This document shows positions 24,097 through 36,822 of a stretch of 60,000 nucleotides of DNA, piece by piece. The position numbers were made by a program, and so were the translations under genes. The stretch is taken from the NCBI RefSeq assembly GCF_030272615.1, contig NC_081415.1, positions 261,456,425-261,516,424 of the forward strand, in the 5' to 3' direction. The DNA is from Cryptomeria japonica (lineage: Eukaryota; Streptophyta; Pinopsida; Cupressales; Cupressaceae). Every line of letters begins with the position of its first letter. Position 1 is the first letter of the stretch. The notes below the pieces were generated by a model. That model had not been told where the DNA came from. It made no database searches and saw only the letters and a program-made list of their open reading frames with translations.

Positions 24097-24515
24097 GTAT
24101 GTATGTATGTATGTATGCATATGTGTATATGTATATATGTATACATGTATATCTATGTATATATACTTATATGTGTGTGTGTGTATATATGTATATATGT
24201 ATCTAGGTATATATGTATATATGTATATACATGTATACATATACATATATATACTACATGTATATATATGTATATGTATATGTATATGTATATATGTATA
24301 TGTATACATGTACATACATATACATATATATACATATATATGTGTATATGTATATGTGTGTGTGTGTGTGTGTGTGTATAGGTATGCATGTATATATGTC
24401 TATACATGCATACCTATATATATACATACACACACACACATATATACATGTGTGTGTATATATGTATATATACATGTATATGTATATGTGTGTGTGTGTG
24501 TATATAGCATTATAA
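24097..24515. repeat. (TATG)n / (TATA)n / (GT)n microsatellite, right half
   Basis: More than 400 bp of TATG, TATA and GTGT units with mirror-like switches of strand bias. Long open frames on both strands here contain only Tyr, Ile, Met, Val, Cys, His and Thr and are artefacts of the repeat. Confidence 0.95.
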
Positions 24516-25734
24516 TTGTTACCAATGAGCACCAAATATGCATAAAATATGCTATTTAGCAAAGCCAATCAAAATAGAGTGCCAAAAAAACAAACTATAC
24601 TTGTATCATCAAATATATTTTATCCATATACTGCATTATGTTTTAATGTAGTGAGCCCCATTTTCAAACAAGTTAAAATACCGATGCATTCCAATTTTGA
24701 AGGGTTAGTTATTATAAATCACTCATTTGTCGGGGATTTTCCTCAAGTTTCTAAAGTTGTCAAAATACCTTTAAGCACTGAAGAAATGAAGTTGATCGGC
24801 CATTTTGTTGAGTTGCATAAGTATTTGAAGTTGTCGATAATATAAAAAGGCTGATCGATGTGGATGATTAATAAGACTTTCAACAATGAAGACATCATCA
24901 CTAAGTTAGTGAACTTTGGTAAATCACCCAAGACTCTTGGAGAGTCTTTATTATCATTTAACAATCAAGTTGATGATGGAAAGTTTAAAGTCAAGCTTTA
25001 AATACCGATGGATATAGTGTTGTGTATGTCAGAGGTTTTTAAAAGAAGAGAAAGTTGTCAAAGGAAGGCACTTATTATAACTACTCGATGGCTCAAAGAA
25101 AGTAGTTATTATGACTACTGATTCTACAAACAAATGCAAATTGAATAAGCATCGGTGTTTTGCGCAACACAATAAAGTTGCCCATTTTTTGTTGTGAATT
25201 ATCTCTAAACTATAGGTATTGAAAGCAGGGTAGTTATTATAACTACCTCGAGTATGTGTTCAAAAGAGATCTGATGAATCGACTTTAAGAGTTTCAAAGG
25301 AAATTGAAAGTTTTAAGATTGGATTCCATATTATTTCCAGGCGAAGCTTGCATGCAATATGCAGAAGCATATAAATGACTTATGAATGGCAACATAAGAC
25401 TTCAGAAAGGAATGTGGCCCCATTAACCCCCATGCCCACAAGACATATAGAATATGAATTTGGTGAAAATTCTTTAGAAACTTTGAAGCAAGCAATGGAT
25501 CATTGTTGTAGCATGGTAACAACAAGACTTGTACAAAATGGATTTGTTGAAAAGATTCTCCGAAACAACTACAATAGGTATGGATGCCCATCAAAGCATA
25601 GTGGGTACATATATTTTTAGAAGAATTCTTCAAATAGATATCATCTCATTAAAGGTCATGGTCCTGAGAGGATAGCGACACTAAAATTGTTGAAAAGGTT
25701 TTAAGAGGTCGCGAAGTTTGCTAGACACACATGT
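24516..25734. other. Unassigned sequence
   Basis: Two open frames of about 80-100 codons (24549-24845 and 25375-25620) lie here without recognisable domains. The region leads directly into the PPR-like fragment and could be a decayed part of the same locus, but I see no repeat motif to show it. Confidence 0.3.
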
Positions 25735-26125
25735 AAAATATGAAACCATTCACAATGCACCTAAATTGTTTGACAATGAGTCTCAAAGAGATGCCATTGA
25801 ATGGAAGGGAATGGTTGAAAGATTTGTAAAAAATGCATGTGTTGAAAAGGCTATATAAACTTTCAAGAAGATGCAGGTGGCAAGTATAAAGCCAAACTCC
25901 ACAACCGTTGTTTACATCCTATCTACCTCTGTAAAATGAGAACTTTGGCATAATAATTATCTAAATTTTTATTAGATGTTGTTGCTGCAAATGTCTGATC
26001 GACATGTTTGCAAAATGTGGAATCGTAAACAAGGCATGATGAACTATTTGAAAAAGTGCCTCAAATCGATGTCATTTGATGACATGCGATGATTGTAAGA
26101 TATGCATATTCAAAACTTTGAAGCA
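25735..26125 (+). pseudogene. PPR-repeat protein fragment
   Basis: Pentatricopeptide-repeat proteins bind organellar RNA. Across two frames the stretch reads as consecutive PPR motifs: KLFDNESQRDAIEWKGMVE, then ACVEKAI*TFKKMQ, then VASIKPNSTTVVYILSTSVK, then LIDMFAKCGIVNKA and FEKVPQIDVI. Motif order and spacing (about 35 residues) match the PLS-type PPR layout. Frame changes and stops disrupt it, and no intact start or C-terminal E/DYW domain is seen. It is a dead fragment, perhaps a retro-copy or captured piece. Confidence 0.7.
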
Positions 26126-26459
26126 AATGCTATTGGTTGGTGTATAGCTAAATTCCATAATTTTTCCCAACATCCTTCTTCATCATGTCAAAACAAGAAA
26201 AGCTTTGGAATGGGTTATGGAGAGATATCAATGATTAATATATGGATATTTTGTCAAATGCATCTCGCAAATATGGAAGCAGCTACATAAATTAACCTGA
26301 CAAAATATTTTCATCGAGTTCTCAAATGGGTCGCATGGATCACATTACAAGAGTGATGGAGAGTGATGGAGTTGATGTTCATGATTTGTGTATTAGAAGA
26401 AAACATGATGCTTGCACCAACAAATTAACAACTTTCTCTTTTCTTCCAAACTCATAAAG
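26126..26459. other. Unassigned sequence
   Basis: No domain or repeat recognised after the PPR fragment. Confidence 0.3.
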
Positions 26460-26960
26460 TTTCAAGTTGTTCTCTTGTAAAAGTGAATATGTAACTTATT
26501 GTAACTAAACTTTGCTTTTCGACTTGAGTTGTAAAAGTTAGGTAAGTCCTAACTTGCTTTTAAAAGGGTAGTTATTTTAAGTAGTCACTTGGGTAGTTTT
26601 ATTAAGTGGTTACTCCAGTTTGTTATTCTAAGCATTGTCTTAGGTAGTTATCCAAAATTATTACCTAAGTTAGTTATCCTAAGTAGTTAGGCTAGGTAGT
26701 TACAAGTTAGTTATTCCTTCTAAAAGCCTATATATACAAGGCTTTTGCATTGAAAGGGGGGGACTTTTTCAAAAGGGAGAGACTATGGATAAATTTTTAG
26801 AACAAGTTTGATAACTTTTGGTTTTGTACTTTGTGTAAAAGGGTTCTTGAGATTGTATAATTTTAGGAAGATAATAAAGGATCAATTAGCTCATATGTTA
26901 TATATGTTCTTCTTGAGTTATTATTGCTGATTTTTCGTGTGTCAAATTAGTGGTATCTTT
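26460..26960 (+). mobile_element. LTR-like promoter region
   Basis: Short TAGTTATT-type motifs recur many times between 26540 and 26715, followed by a TATA box (CTATATATACA, 26728-26737), a G-run and a region ending with GATAATAAAGGATC, an arrangement typical of plant Copia LTR U3-R. The TG and CA ends were not located, so the limits are approximate. Confidence 0.4.
26728..26737 (+). promoter_or_regulatory. TATA box in LTR-like region
   Basis: CTATATATACAAGG downstream of the TAGTTA repeats. Confidence 0.45.
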
Positions 26961-27422
26961 TGTCCATGTGCAAATCATTTTTCATCTATTGGAGTGCTTA
27001 TGATTCATGAAATTGATGTAATGAAATATTATCAAGCTTTAGTATCCTATTTTGGATGTGTTAGAGTTATTTAGCTCTTCATATGTTGAGATTTGTACCC
27101 CTTCTTTCATCATCATTGCAAGTCAGAACTTATATTGTGCTTAAATCCCCCTTTGTAATTGTTATCTATTGTGAAATCTCAATTGGTATTTGTATGTCTA
27201 TTGTTGAGGTTTCTATTCTTTACCTTTCTTTAGTTTTGTGTTTTCTCCTTTATGTACTTTCAAGTTAAGAGTACACAAAAACATCAAATACCCCCATCAT
27301 ACGAGGGAGCTTCCCCTCTCAAACGCAGAGGAAGATTGTGGCTTCACCACAATCTCTCCAACTGTTGGAATGGTTGTCACTCTTCTTCGGGCGAACAGGG
27401 TCAATTTTGAAGGAGAATTCAC
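26961..27422. other. Unassigned sequence
   Basis: No recognisable coding region. A short palindromic patch around AAGATTGTGGCTTCACCACAATCT (27330-27353) was the only structure noticed. Confidence 0.35.
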
Positions 27423-27576
27423 AATGACGAATCTATTCTAAGAGATTTCCACAATCCATCATATAATCAAGAGAGCATTTCTGGATTCGATTGTGTGAAA
27501 GATTTTTGCATCATTCAAAAATCTTTCACACAATTGAATCCATAAACACTCTCTTGATTAAATGACAAATCTATTT
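27423..27576. repeat. Foldback element flanked by a direct repeat
   Basis: 27464-27560 forms a long hairpin: arms of about 44 bp (for example ATTGTGTGAAAGATTTTT and its complement) with a few mismatches around a roughly 9-base loop. On each side lies AATGACRAATCTATT (27423-27438 and 27561-27576, one mismatch), which looks like a target-site duplication. No coding content. It could be a small non-autonomous foldback or MITE-like element. Confidence 0.65.
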
Positions 27577-27799
27577 ACCAACATGTAGTAAGGGTGATGA
27601 TTAAGCCAAGTATTATCACTGATGCACTCGAGATTGCCTGATCTCTTGTGCATTAATGATTATACTTTGCTTCTTGGCGCATCAAGGGGCCTACTTTCCA
27701 TCATCTAGCTGACTGTGGAATAATTCATAATATACAATCATCCTTTCTAGAAGAACCTTACTATATACACAAACATGAATTTCTTAAATGGTCGTAATG

Positions 27800-27801
<2 letters not shown>

Positions 27802-27860
<59 letters not shown>
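27802..27860. repeat. (AT)n microsatellite
   Basis: About 59 bp of uninterrupted AT. Confidence 0.95.
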
Positions 27861-27865
<5 letters not shown>

Positions 27866-27970
27866 GTAATTACGCACACACACATATGCGTATTTATATA
27901 TAAATATATACACACACATGTATATAGATAAGTATATGTATACGTCTATCTATATATAAGAGCAAGTAAG

Positions 27971-27973
<3 letters not shown>

Positions 27974-28009
<36 letters not shown>
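27974..28009. repeat. (AT)n microsatellite at the LINE 3' end
   Basis: An AT run bordered on both sides by TATATATAAGAGCAA-like sequence, adjoining the 3' end of the minus-strand LINE. Confidence 0.9.
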
Positions 28010-28013
<4 letters not shown>

Positions 28014-28055
28014 AGCAACCCAACATAACTACTCCTAGTATGGAGTAAGTACTAG

Positions 28056-31000
28056 CTAGGATGACCTCAAAGGACCTCTAGGTGAGGGAGGTGTAGCATT
28101 ATTTATCTCTGAGAAATTAAGAATCTCCTTCGAGATCCCATCCGCACTGAGATTAGCCAAAAGGTCAGCTTTTTTATTACCTTCTCTATATATGTGATTC
28201 ATTGTGAATTCATCTAAGAAACTAACTAAATCAAGTGCTCTCCCTAATTGACTATCCAATTTCTAACTGTCTAATAACATTAATGATAATGGTAGGATCT
28301 CCTTCAATTTATAACTTCTTAATGTTGAGTTTTCTTACCATAATCAAACCTTCACACAAAGATATAATCTTTGTCATATTATTTGTTTATGTACCAATTG
28401 GCTTACTTAAGCTAGCAATTTCAAAACCTATACTATTGTGGATTACACATCATATCCCTATAATACTTAGGTTGCCTCTAGAGGCACCATCAAAATTTAA
28501 CTTGTACCATCCATCTTGGGGGGGAGACCATTTGACTTGACTCCTGCTATCTATAATCCTATTAGCTACTTTACCTATAAATGGTGGAATTTTTAGACCA
28601 TACCATTTGAATCTAGTGATTTCATCCCATCTAGAGAGAACAACTTCTATTTCCTACTGCATTAGGTGTCTACTTTATTCAGAAAGATATCCTCCTTCAT
28701 TTCTTTGTCTTTAAAAATTCTCCTGATCCTTTCTTTCCAAATTTACCATATCAAAATGGAAGGGGCAATAATCCATATAATACTATAAATTCCTATACAA
28801 TCTAGCATTGGCTAGCTTTGAAACTAACTAAGAAGGTCATTGCTCATTGTTGAGGACCAACCTAGCTTGTTGCATAGCCAATTCTAGCACTTATTATTGA
28901 ACTGGAAATTCGGGAGAATATGATTAACTGCTCTCTCATCCTTTTCACACAGGGGACATTTGGAAGGGCCTTCAAACCCTAGCTTAGTAAACCTATTTGC
29001 AGTGAGGATCCTTTTCTGCAGAGCTTCCCAAGTGAAAGTACCTGCTTTGGGAAGGCATTGTTTATTCCAATAATTATTAATTGGTAGATTGGTTGGGGGA
29101 TTCTGGAGTTTATTCCTGAAGGAGATTATAGCCATCCTTCACATTGTAAGAACCCATTTTAGATCTAGCCCATATAAGTTTGTCATTTGCATTGTGGAAT
29201 GAGAGTTTCCTATTGTCTGGCAAGTTCCTAATTAATTCTAGATCTTGTTTAGGTAAGTCCAAATTGTCCATATATTTCCACTCCCATCCTAGAGAAGGAT
29301 CTCCAATGGGGAATGTCACATAATCCTTGACATATATCCCCAATCAAGCCTTCATACTTTTTTTTGACCTGGTCATTGTTTATTATAGAGTCTTCCCTGA
29401 ATAGGGCTTTGTCACCTTTCGCCACATCCCATGTTATCTTCTCTAAAATAATATCTTTGCAGTCTACCAAAAAGTTTCAAATCCTCGATCCCTTAGGAGG
29501 GGAGGCTATCTTGAATATACTGATCAGATCATTATTGTCAAGGTATTTATATTTTAATATTTTAACCCATTTAAGATTTGGTTCCTTGTAGATCCTCCAT
29601 ACCAATTTGGCTCCCAAAGCCTTATTTTGTCGGTTGAGATGCTTTACTCTGACACCTCCTTTAATAGGTCTACATATCTTATCCCATGCTATCAAAGCTA
29701 TCTTTCTCTAATCCCTAGACCGATTCCAGAAGAAATCCCTCATTTTCTTATTGAGTTTGTCTTGAATCCCTCTAGGAATGTGAAGACAAGACATCTAGTA
29801 AATAGCTAAAGCTTAAAGGATTAAATTTAGCATCAATACCTTCCCAACAGAAGATAACCACTTGTGTTTGCGTGCATCTATCTTTTTATCCATTTTGGAG
29901 GCTATATGCTCCCACTCCTTTGTCCCTTGTCTAGGGGTATACCAAGATATTTACTAGGGAGAGATCCTTTCCTATATCCCAAAATGTTACAAATTTCTAA
30001 CTCCCTTCTTGGAGGGGTGTTAAAGAAAAATATCTCTAATTTATTGTTATTAACTAATTGCCTAGAAGCTTTGAAATATAAAGATAAAATATCTTTGAAC
30101 CTTCTTGCCTCTTGATTACTAGCCTATACCATCAGCAAAGTGTCATCCACAAATTTCTAATGTGTGATGGCTTCCACACCATTCGTGACTCTGATTCCTT
30201 TGAGTTGACCATAGCTCAAAGCCTTAGAGATACATCCACCTAAAGATTCTACCATAATTATGAAAAGAAAGGGGGATATTGGGTCACCCTATCTAAGACT
30301 GCTAGAAATGTCAAAAAATCCTTTTGGGGTGCCATTGACCAGGATTGATATTTTAGGGATAGAAATACACTCATAAATCAAATTGATCCACTATTTTGAA
30401 AAGTCAAACACTTCAAGGATTTTGCATAAAAAACCTCCAATCCACTTTATCATAGGCATTTTTTATATCCAGTTTGATCAACATACTAAGAAGTAGATTG
30501 TTTTGAATGGAATGGATAGTTTCTTGAGCGATAATGATTCCATCGAAGATGGATCTTCCAGGAACAAAACCAGTTTGTTCATCTACTATGATGCTTGGTA
30601 AAATTCTTTTGAGCCTGTTAGCCAAGGTCTTGGTTAAAATTTTGTATATTGTGTTGTAGAGGGAGATAGGCCTAAAATCATCAAAGTCCTTTGCGCGCTC
30701 TTTTTTAGGGATTAAGGTGATAAAGGTATGATTAATCTTCTTTGAGAATCTACTTGAGTTTCTGGCAGTGTCAAGGGCTTCTCTCAATTCTTTGCCCATG
30801 ATATGCCATCATTTTTGAAAGAGCATGCTGGGAAACCATCCGGACTGGGGGATTTATCTGGTGTAGTTGATTTAAAGTCATAAGGATCTCTACCTCTGTG
30901 AACTTACTATTGAGCATTTGGTTCTATTATTCTGATACTAACTTATGGATGTTTTCTAGGATTGTTGTATGAGCTCTCCTACCAGGTGAATCCCAATTAT

Positions 31001-32240
31001 TCAGAATGTTTATGAAAAAATTAACCACTTCCGAGGATATATACTGAGGGTCTTCAATCATATTCCCTGCTGCATCTTTGATTTGACAATTCTATTTAAA
31101 TTTCTCCTTTGCTTAGTGCTATTGTGAATTTTTTTTGTATTTGTATTTCCTTGTTGTAACCAAGTTTCTCTGGACTTCTGTTTCAAGAAAACTTCTTCTT
31201 TGGTCAATATAACTTCATTTCTTTTTAGAAATTATTTTTCTTTTAGATAGTTGGTTTGATCCATACCTTCTTTTAACACTTTCTCATTGAGATCTCCCAA
31301 GTCTTTTTCATTTTTTTTCTTTTTCCTAAAAGATGTTTCCAAAATGCTCCTTATTCCATTGAAGAAATTTTCTCTTAATGTGTTTTAATTTTGAAATGAA
31401 ACAAAACATTTTTTACCCAATGTAGCATTCTTCCTTGCACCATTGATTGATGAGGCTCATAAAGTTTTCATCTAACATCCAATTTTTTTCTAATTTGAAC
31501 GAGCACCTTGGAGGACCTCGCTCTTCTTTAATTACCAGTTGAACAGGGAAGAAGTGATCCAAGCCCGAGGTGGGGAGAATGCTTGATTTCATAACAAAAG
31601 GGAAGTTAATTAGATTAACTTTAAATAAAAATCTATCAAGTTTTTAGGCAATATGACTAAAACCTAATCTTCTATTGTTCCATGTGTAGATACCATTGGT
31701 ATCTTTAATTTCCATCAAATTATTATGGATTACCCAGTCTCTAAAATCTTTCAGGGACTAGGGTTCTCTTCTTAGTCCCCCCCTTTTTCTTCTAGATCCA
31801 AAATGACATTAAAATCCCCTCCTGTATAATTTGGTCATCTGTATATAGAGTAAAAAATCCTTCCAGCTCATGCCATAGTTCCAACTTCTTATCAGTCTAA
31901 ATGGGTCCATAAATGTTAACAAGCAGAAAGGATAAGTTGCTATGGACGCTTTTCACTTGACCTCCCATCCAATGTTTATTGTTGGTTATGATTTCTAATG
32001 AAACTCTTATAGGGTTCCAGATTACTCCAAGGCCCCAAGAAACTCCTTTAGCTCCAATTGAGACCATCTTCCAAACACTTAGCTTCTTAATGAAGAGTTC
32101 ACTTTCCTCAGTTTCTAGTTTGGTTTCTTGAATTAGGATAAGCTCAGAATTCCATGAAAATATGTTGCACTTTATGATGCGCTACTTTTTAGGGGCATTC
32201 ATGCCCCTAATGTTCCATGTAGTGAAGTTTCATTTCTCCC
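28056..32240 (-). pseudogene. LINE ORF2 polyprotein
   Basis: Domains in order on the minus strand: endonuclease start TTWNIRGMN (about 32230) with LILIQETKLE and FLLVNIYGPI; RT motifs HTFITLIPKKERAKDFDDFR, PISLYNTIYKI, EQTGFVPGRS and KLDIKNAYDKVDW within 30413-30799; the catalytic FVDD with the two Asp codons at 30142-30147; a zinc-binding block CPLCEKDERAVNHI at about 28950; and the RNase H C-terminus YREGNKKADLLANLS at about 28190. Frames break repeatedly. Function: target nicking and reverse transcription of LINE RNA. It shares domain order with the LINE at 13-21 kb, but the protein sequences differ clearly, so the two are different families. Confidence 0.9.
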
Positions 32241-32289
32241 TGGGAAGGACCTTCCCCTTCCTTAAGTTAAAAAAGGAGGTCAACTTGCC

Positions 32290-33801
32290 CTAGTCTTTTT
32301 CCAAGCCATCCTTAGACCTTAATTCACCCAAATATTTCCTACCTCTTCTTTTAGCCTCTTTCGCACAGTTTGGGTTGTCTTTACTTTGTCCATTTTGTAG
32401 AATGCCCAGTTTATATCCATCCTTGCCAACCTGCAAGGCCAAGGGATTTTCTGCCTCTACATTCCCCATTTGAGAATTGATCAAGTAGGAAGATTCAAGA
32501 TGTGTCTCTTGGAGATTGCCTTCTGCCTCATCACTATCCATGAATTCCAAAAAAAATTAAATTAAGAATTGCTTCTCTACAGCTTCTGCTTTAGGATCTA
32601 CTGCTTCCTTATTTTCGAAGCCTAGCGGCTCATATGTTGCTTCCAGTTACAACTGAGTTTCTTGAGGGTAAAGGATTCTTTCTATTGTTTGATCATTATT
32701 ATATTGGATTTCCTTATGCTCCATGCTATTAACCCCTTGCACTTGATCCTCCTCAGATTGTAGAATTTCAATCTGGTTCTCCAATTCTGCCTTGAGATTG
32801 TCTATATCTCTGAGCAATTGTTTGAGAGACATTTTACTACATGTCAAAGGATTATCTTCTGCCTTAGGTAAACTAGGAGGATGCTTCATTTGAGGGGATT
32901 CTGGAGATGAGTCACACTGGTTAATCCTTGAGGGTTCTATATAAAACCCTCCCTTTTCCATATTCAGTTTAATCACCACCTAATGTTTGGGAGTTGGATT
33001 AAAGTTATCCTTAGTTTTCTTATTAGTTTTACATAAAGATTTAAGCAATATATCTTATTCATCAAATTTTCCTTCATAAAGGGAAGGGGCTATAGTCCAC
33101 TTTCCTTTTTTTGTCATTAGTTCTAGGGGATCAAACTGATTGATCTCGGGGTCCAATAAAGGTTCCCAGTTTATTACCAATTTCTTCTAAGATTTGTAGG
33201 AAGCGATATTCTACTGGGAGCAACCCCAAGTTTACCCATATAGGGGTTTGTTTAGGCTGATTAGATTTAGGATCAAAATCAGGAAACCATTCAAAATGAG
33301 AAAAACAATATCCTCTAAAAAATTTCAAATCTCCATGTAAGATTTCATGTTTTACATCCTTATTTTGCAGAGTATGAATAGATAATTATTTTCAAGGTTA
33401 GAAATACTTACCTGGCCCGAGAATTTGAAATCCCACCAGTCAATAATTTTTTGAATCGGTTGATTTTGACCACTCTAGTTTGCCAAAATCCCCAAATTTG
33501 AATAAAGTTCCCAAATGGGTTGCATCAGTTTCAAGGCTAGATTGATGGATCTCTTTCCTTGTTCTGAATTCACTTGTGCTTTTGGTTGATTTCTATTGGA
33601 GACAAAAGCCCTATATTTCCCAATTGGAATACAATTTGCTCTCATTGTAAGATATTGCCTATTTTTATGCAGCCTTGGACCAGATGAACCGTGCCTTTGG
33701 GAATTCTTTCTTGAATGACCTGGAAAACTAGAATTGGGGTGATTGTTTTTTCCCTGAGCCAAAAACCACTTTTTGTATTTCGTGAATGGAAGATCTGCCA
33801 T
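32290..33801 (-). pseudogene. LINE ORF1
   Basis: From the ATG at 33801 the frame runs through a basic N-terminus, a DUF4283-like section (FSHFEWFPDFDP and TPIWVNLGLLPVEY, about 33320-33220), then an acidic, Gln/Glu-rich region with a coiled-coil-like stretch (LLRDIDNLKAELENQIEIL, about 32815-32760) and a final Lys/Arg cluster (KEAKRRGRKYLGE). I do not see a zinc knuckle, which some plant L1 ORF1s lack or have lost. Several stops and at least two frame changes are present. Confidence 0.7.
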
Positions 33802-34134
33802 TCACCATTAGAATCTGAGGAGAAGGCGTGGGGGTTATAAATTGAGGTCTCTTTGTGGGAATATTGAGAGCACTTATCAACCCATCAAACCATTCTCAAA
33901 AGCCCATTGAGGGTGGGGGCAATTTTTGAGCACAAAGAGATCCCTGCAAAATAGAGTTGAGGAGCAACATACTTCTTTCAAGGGGGGGGAACAAGAGGAC
34001 AGTAAACTCTCAGATCTAGTTATTGCCAAAAACTTCCCTTCCTGAGAACACCCTAAATGGGTCTTCGAGCCTGCCTTCTTTGGGAGGAGGGTTTTTTGGA
34101 GATCTTGAAAATTTTGTTTTGCATTTTTTTAACT

Positions 34135-34139
34135 TTTAG
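34135..34139. repeat. Left TSD of copy 2
   Basis: TTTAG, identical to 53052-53056, 18.9 kb away. Confidence 0.85.
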
Positions 34140-36062
34140 TGTAATACCCCGCCAGGAAACCCTGAAGGGATAAAGCTAAAACACATGAATGGAGTGCAAA
34201 TATATATATTTTTTAAATAAGACACAACATAATGATACAATGAGTTATCAAAATCTCAGATAACACATCGAAAGACTAAACAATACCTAAGGAGTTTCCC
34301 AACGTGATTACTTAATTTAACATCTAACTCAACTCACGACATTTGATCTAATTAAGCAAGTTAACTTGATCCTATTAATACTTTAAACAAGGTTATAATT
34401 TGTTCAGTAAATTCAAATTATAGATAATAGGATGCGTTCATCCATTATGGTTGAAGATGTAGCTAACATGAGGAAATTCACCCATTAAAGTTAAAATTAG
34501 ATAACATGTTGAGTTTATCTATTAAGGTTAAAATATAGATGGCACAATGAGGATCATCCATTAGAGTTAAAGCTATGGATAACATGACTAAGTTCATCCA
34601 ATAAATTTTAACCATTCATTACGTTCAATCTTACATTAAACACATGTCATGCATCTAGTTTCATAACGTACTTTAACTTCATCAAAAAGTAATGAATACT
34701 ATCCATGCATACTTAATTGCGCTATCGATAACTAAATATATTCCATTAATCAAATCTACATTATTTTATGATCCCTATTACTACATTTAATAAAATGACT
34801 ACATACATACATTTATGATTGATTTCATATAATCCCCATTATACATTTTAACATAAAGCATCCATACATGACAAATTAAAAGGTAACATAGGAATGGAAA
34901 GACACCACATAACACCGAAATGATCTCGGAGTTCACCCCTAGTGGGCTACATCTCTGGGTCTGCTCAACTGCAAGACCCCTCTGATACTTAATCAATAGT
35001 GAAGAATACATAAGGTTTACATCATTTACAATCCTGCCATCAAGGCGAATAATACATATGACCACTTTGGTCCAAAAAATACCTAAATGATCCCTGAATA
35101 GGAAAGGATCCAACTGAACATAATAAAAAAACAATAATAACAGATCAACTGGAGCATCCGTGAAATTAAATCTTTGCAACCCATCATAAGCATCCCATGG
35201 TCTAACATGGAACTCAGGTTCTCACAAAGGCAATAAACATCAGGATGACTCCACCACCGAGCCCCGATCAAAGGCAACACAACAACATACTGGCGAACAT
35301 ATTCAAACGAACTCCTAAAACCCAGGAAAACACAAGGTCAAACAAATGAAGTTCAATAAGGTAGGATTACTCACTTGGTCAAACTAGACTTCATACGAGG
35401 TGTACTGGTTGACGATACTCTAACTAGAGACCTGACCAGCTATGGTCAACCACAAACCAACATTCAACACCCACATAAGGGACATGACCGATTACAACAC
35501 CACCACGAGACAAAAGTCAAAACTTGAGATTGAGGACAGAAACAGGTACCCAATTCAAACTTACGACAAGATCCAACAAACAAAATCCAAGACTTGCCAT
35601 TTCTTAAGCAAATGTGAATACAAAAAATTAAACATGAATAGGTATAGATTGGAAAAGACAATCTTCTTTCCTATTGTTTTCACATAACAATCGATCCAGT
35701 TTTCTAAAGGATCTAAGTTTTCAAAAAAACAATAACAGAAAATCAACATACAAGATAAATTCAATACCACAATTGGAATAGTACAATTTGCATATTTCCC
35801 AAAACAGAGAGAGATATAAATTAAACAATTTATTTTACTAAATGAAAATATCATTTACTTGCCAATTTTCCAAACGATACAGTACTAAATTTCCAATGTT
35901 TCCAAATAATACATTATTTTATCCTTTTCCTAAAAAAGATACTTCCTGCGTACATAAAGACAAATACCAAAATTAAATATTAATTAATAAATATTTTATT
36001 AATCCGCGCTTAATAAAATATAAACAATTAATAATCAATAATTAAAATTTACCAATTAAATA

Positions 36063-36065
<3 letters not shown>

Positions 36066-36119
<54 letters not shown>
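36066..36119. repeat. (TA)n microsatellite in copy 2
   Basis: About 54 bp of uninterrupted TA, absent from the matching positions of copies 1 and 3. Confidence 0.95.
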
Positions 36120-36121
<2 letters not shown>

Positions 36122-36266
36122 TCATTAATAAAATATATATTAAATAATAGTTAATAAATAAATTAAAAAACTATTTTAAAAAAATTACTTTTTAATAAAA
36201 TAAAATTAAAAACTTTTTTTTTTTTTTAACAAAAATTTCACTTCCCAGAACACAAAGCAAAACTTA

Positions 36267-36302
36267 GAAATTTATGAGTTTTCTAGCAAACTCATAAATT
36301 TC
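36267..36302. repeat. 15-bp perfect hairpin
   Basis: GAAATTTATGAGTTT, a 6-base loop TCTAGC, then the exact complement. Nearby, 36431-36495 holds a two-fold repeat of GAGTGAAATAAGCAAGGAAT. Confidence 0.85.
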
Positions 36303-36746
36303 TTGACTTAATATTTTAAAAGTCAATTTGATTTATTTTTATATATTTTCACAGGTTATGAATTTTTTATTTCTTTTTCTTTCTATAAAAAATCAAATTC
36401 CCATTGCCAAGTTTATTTAAAAAAATTTCTGAGTGAAATAAGCAAGGAATGATATTTTTCTTTTTTTGAGTGAAATAAGCAAGGAATGATTTGTTTTTTT
36501 GTTTTTTTTTTTAATTTTATTTTAAATTTATCAGAACTAATAAATTCAATACCCAAACTCTGCGTATACATAGACCCAACAAAACATATCTTTTATTTTT
36601 AGTTTTGCTTTTTTAATCAGAGATTATAAAAATATCTTTTCCCACAGATTATAAAAAAAATCTCTTTTCCCAGCACTCTGAGAAAACAAAGTTTAATAAA
36701 ATCACAGACAAATTTATTTTTGTTTAAATAAAAATGTTTAGTAAAC

Positions 36747-36750
36747 TGCA
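36747..36750. repeat. Left target duplication of the 14.5-kb transposon
   Basis: TGCA, matched by TGCA at 51273-51276. The word is palindromic, so it could instead be the outermost part of the inverted repeat. Confidence 0.6.
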
Positions 36751-36796
36751 GGGTATATGCACGAAGTTGTGGTACCAAAAAGGTGCCACACTTCAA
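36751..36796 (+). repeat. Left terminal inverted repeat
   Basis: The core matches the right end over about 30 bp; a shared TGCCAC follows after a short gap, then A/T-rich sequence. Confidence 0.8.
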
Positions 36797-36822
36797 AAAA
36801 AAAAATTAAAAGCGCATAAGCT

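Larger units (their letters stand above)
28015..34139 (-). mobile_element. L1-type LINE, minus strand, degenerate
   Basis: Reading leftward from the 34-kb end: a 5' UTR, ORF1 (33801-32290), ORF2 (about 32240-28056), then a very short 3' region ending at the AT microsatellite. Order and domains match plant L1 elements. Copy 2 of the 4.3-kb element begins immediately at 34140, so the exact 5' end and TSD are uncertain. Many stops and shifts are present. Confidence 0.8.

Noticed and set aside
24088-24568. Several 70-150-codon frames on both strands
   Set aside because: Composition is only Tyr/Ile/Met/Val/Cys/His/Thr; they arise from the TATG/GT microsatellite.
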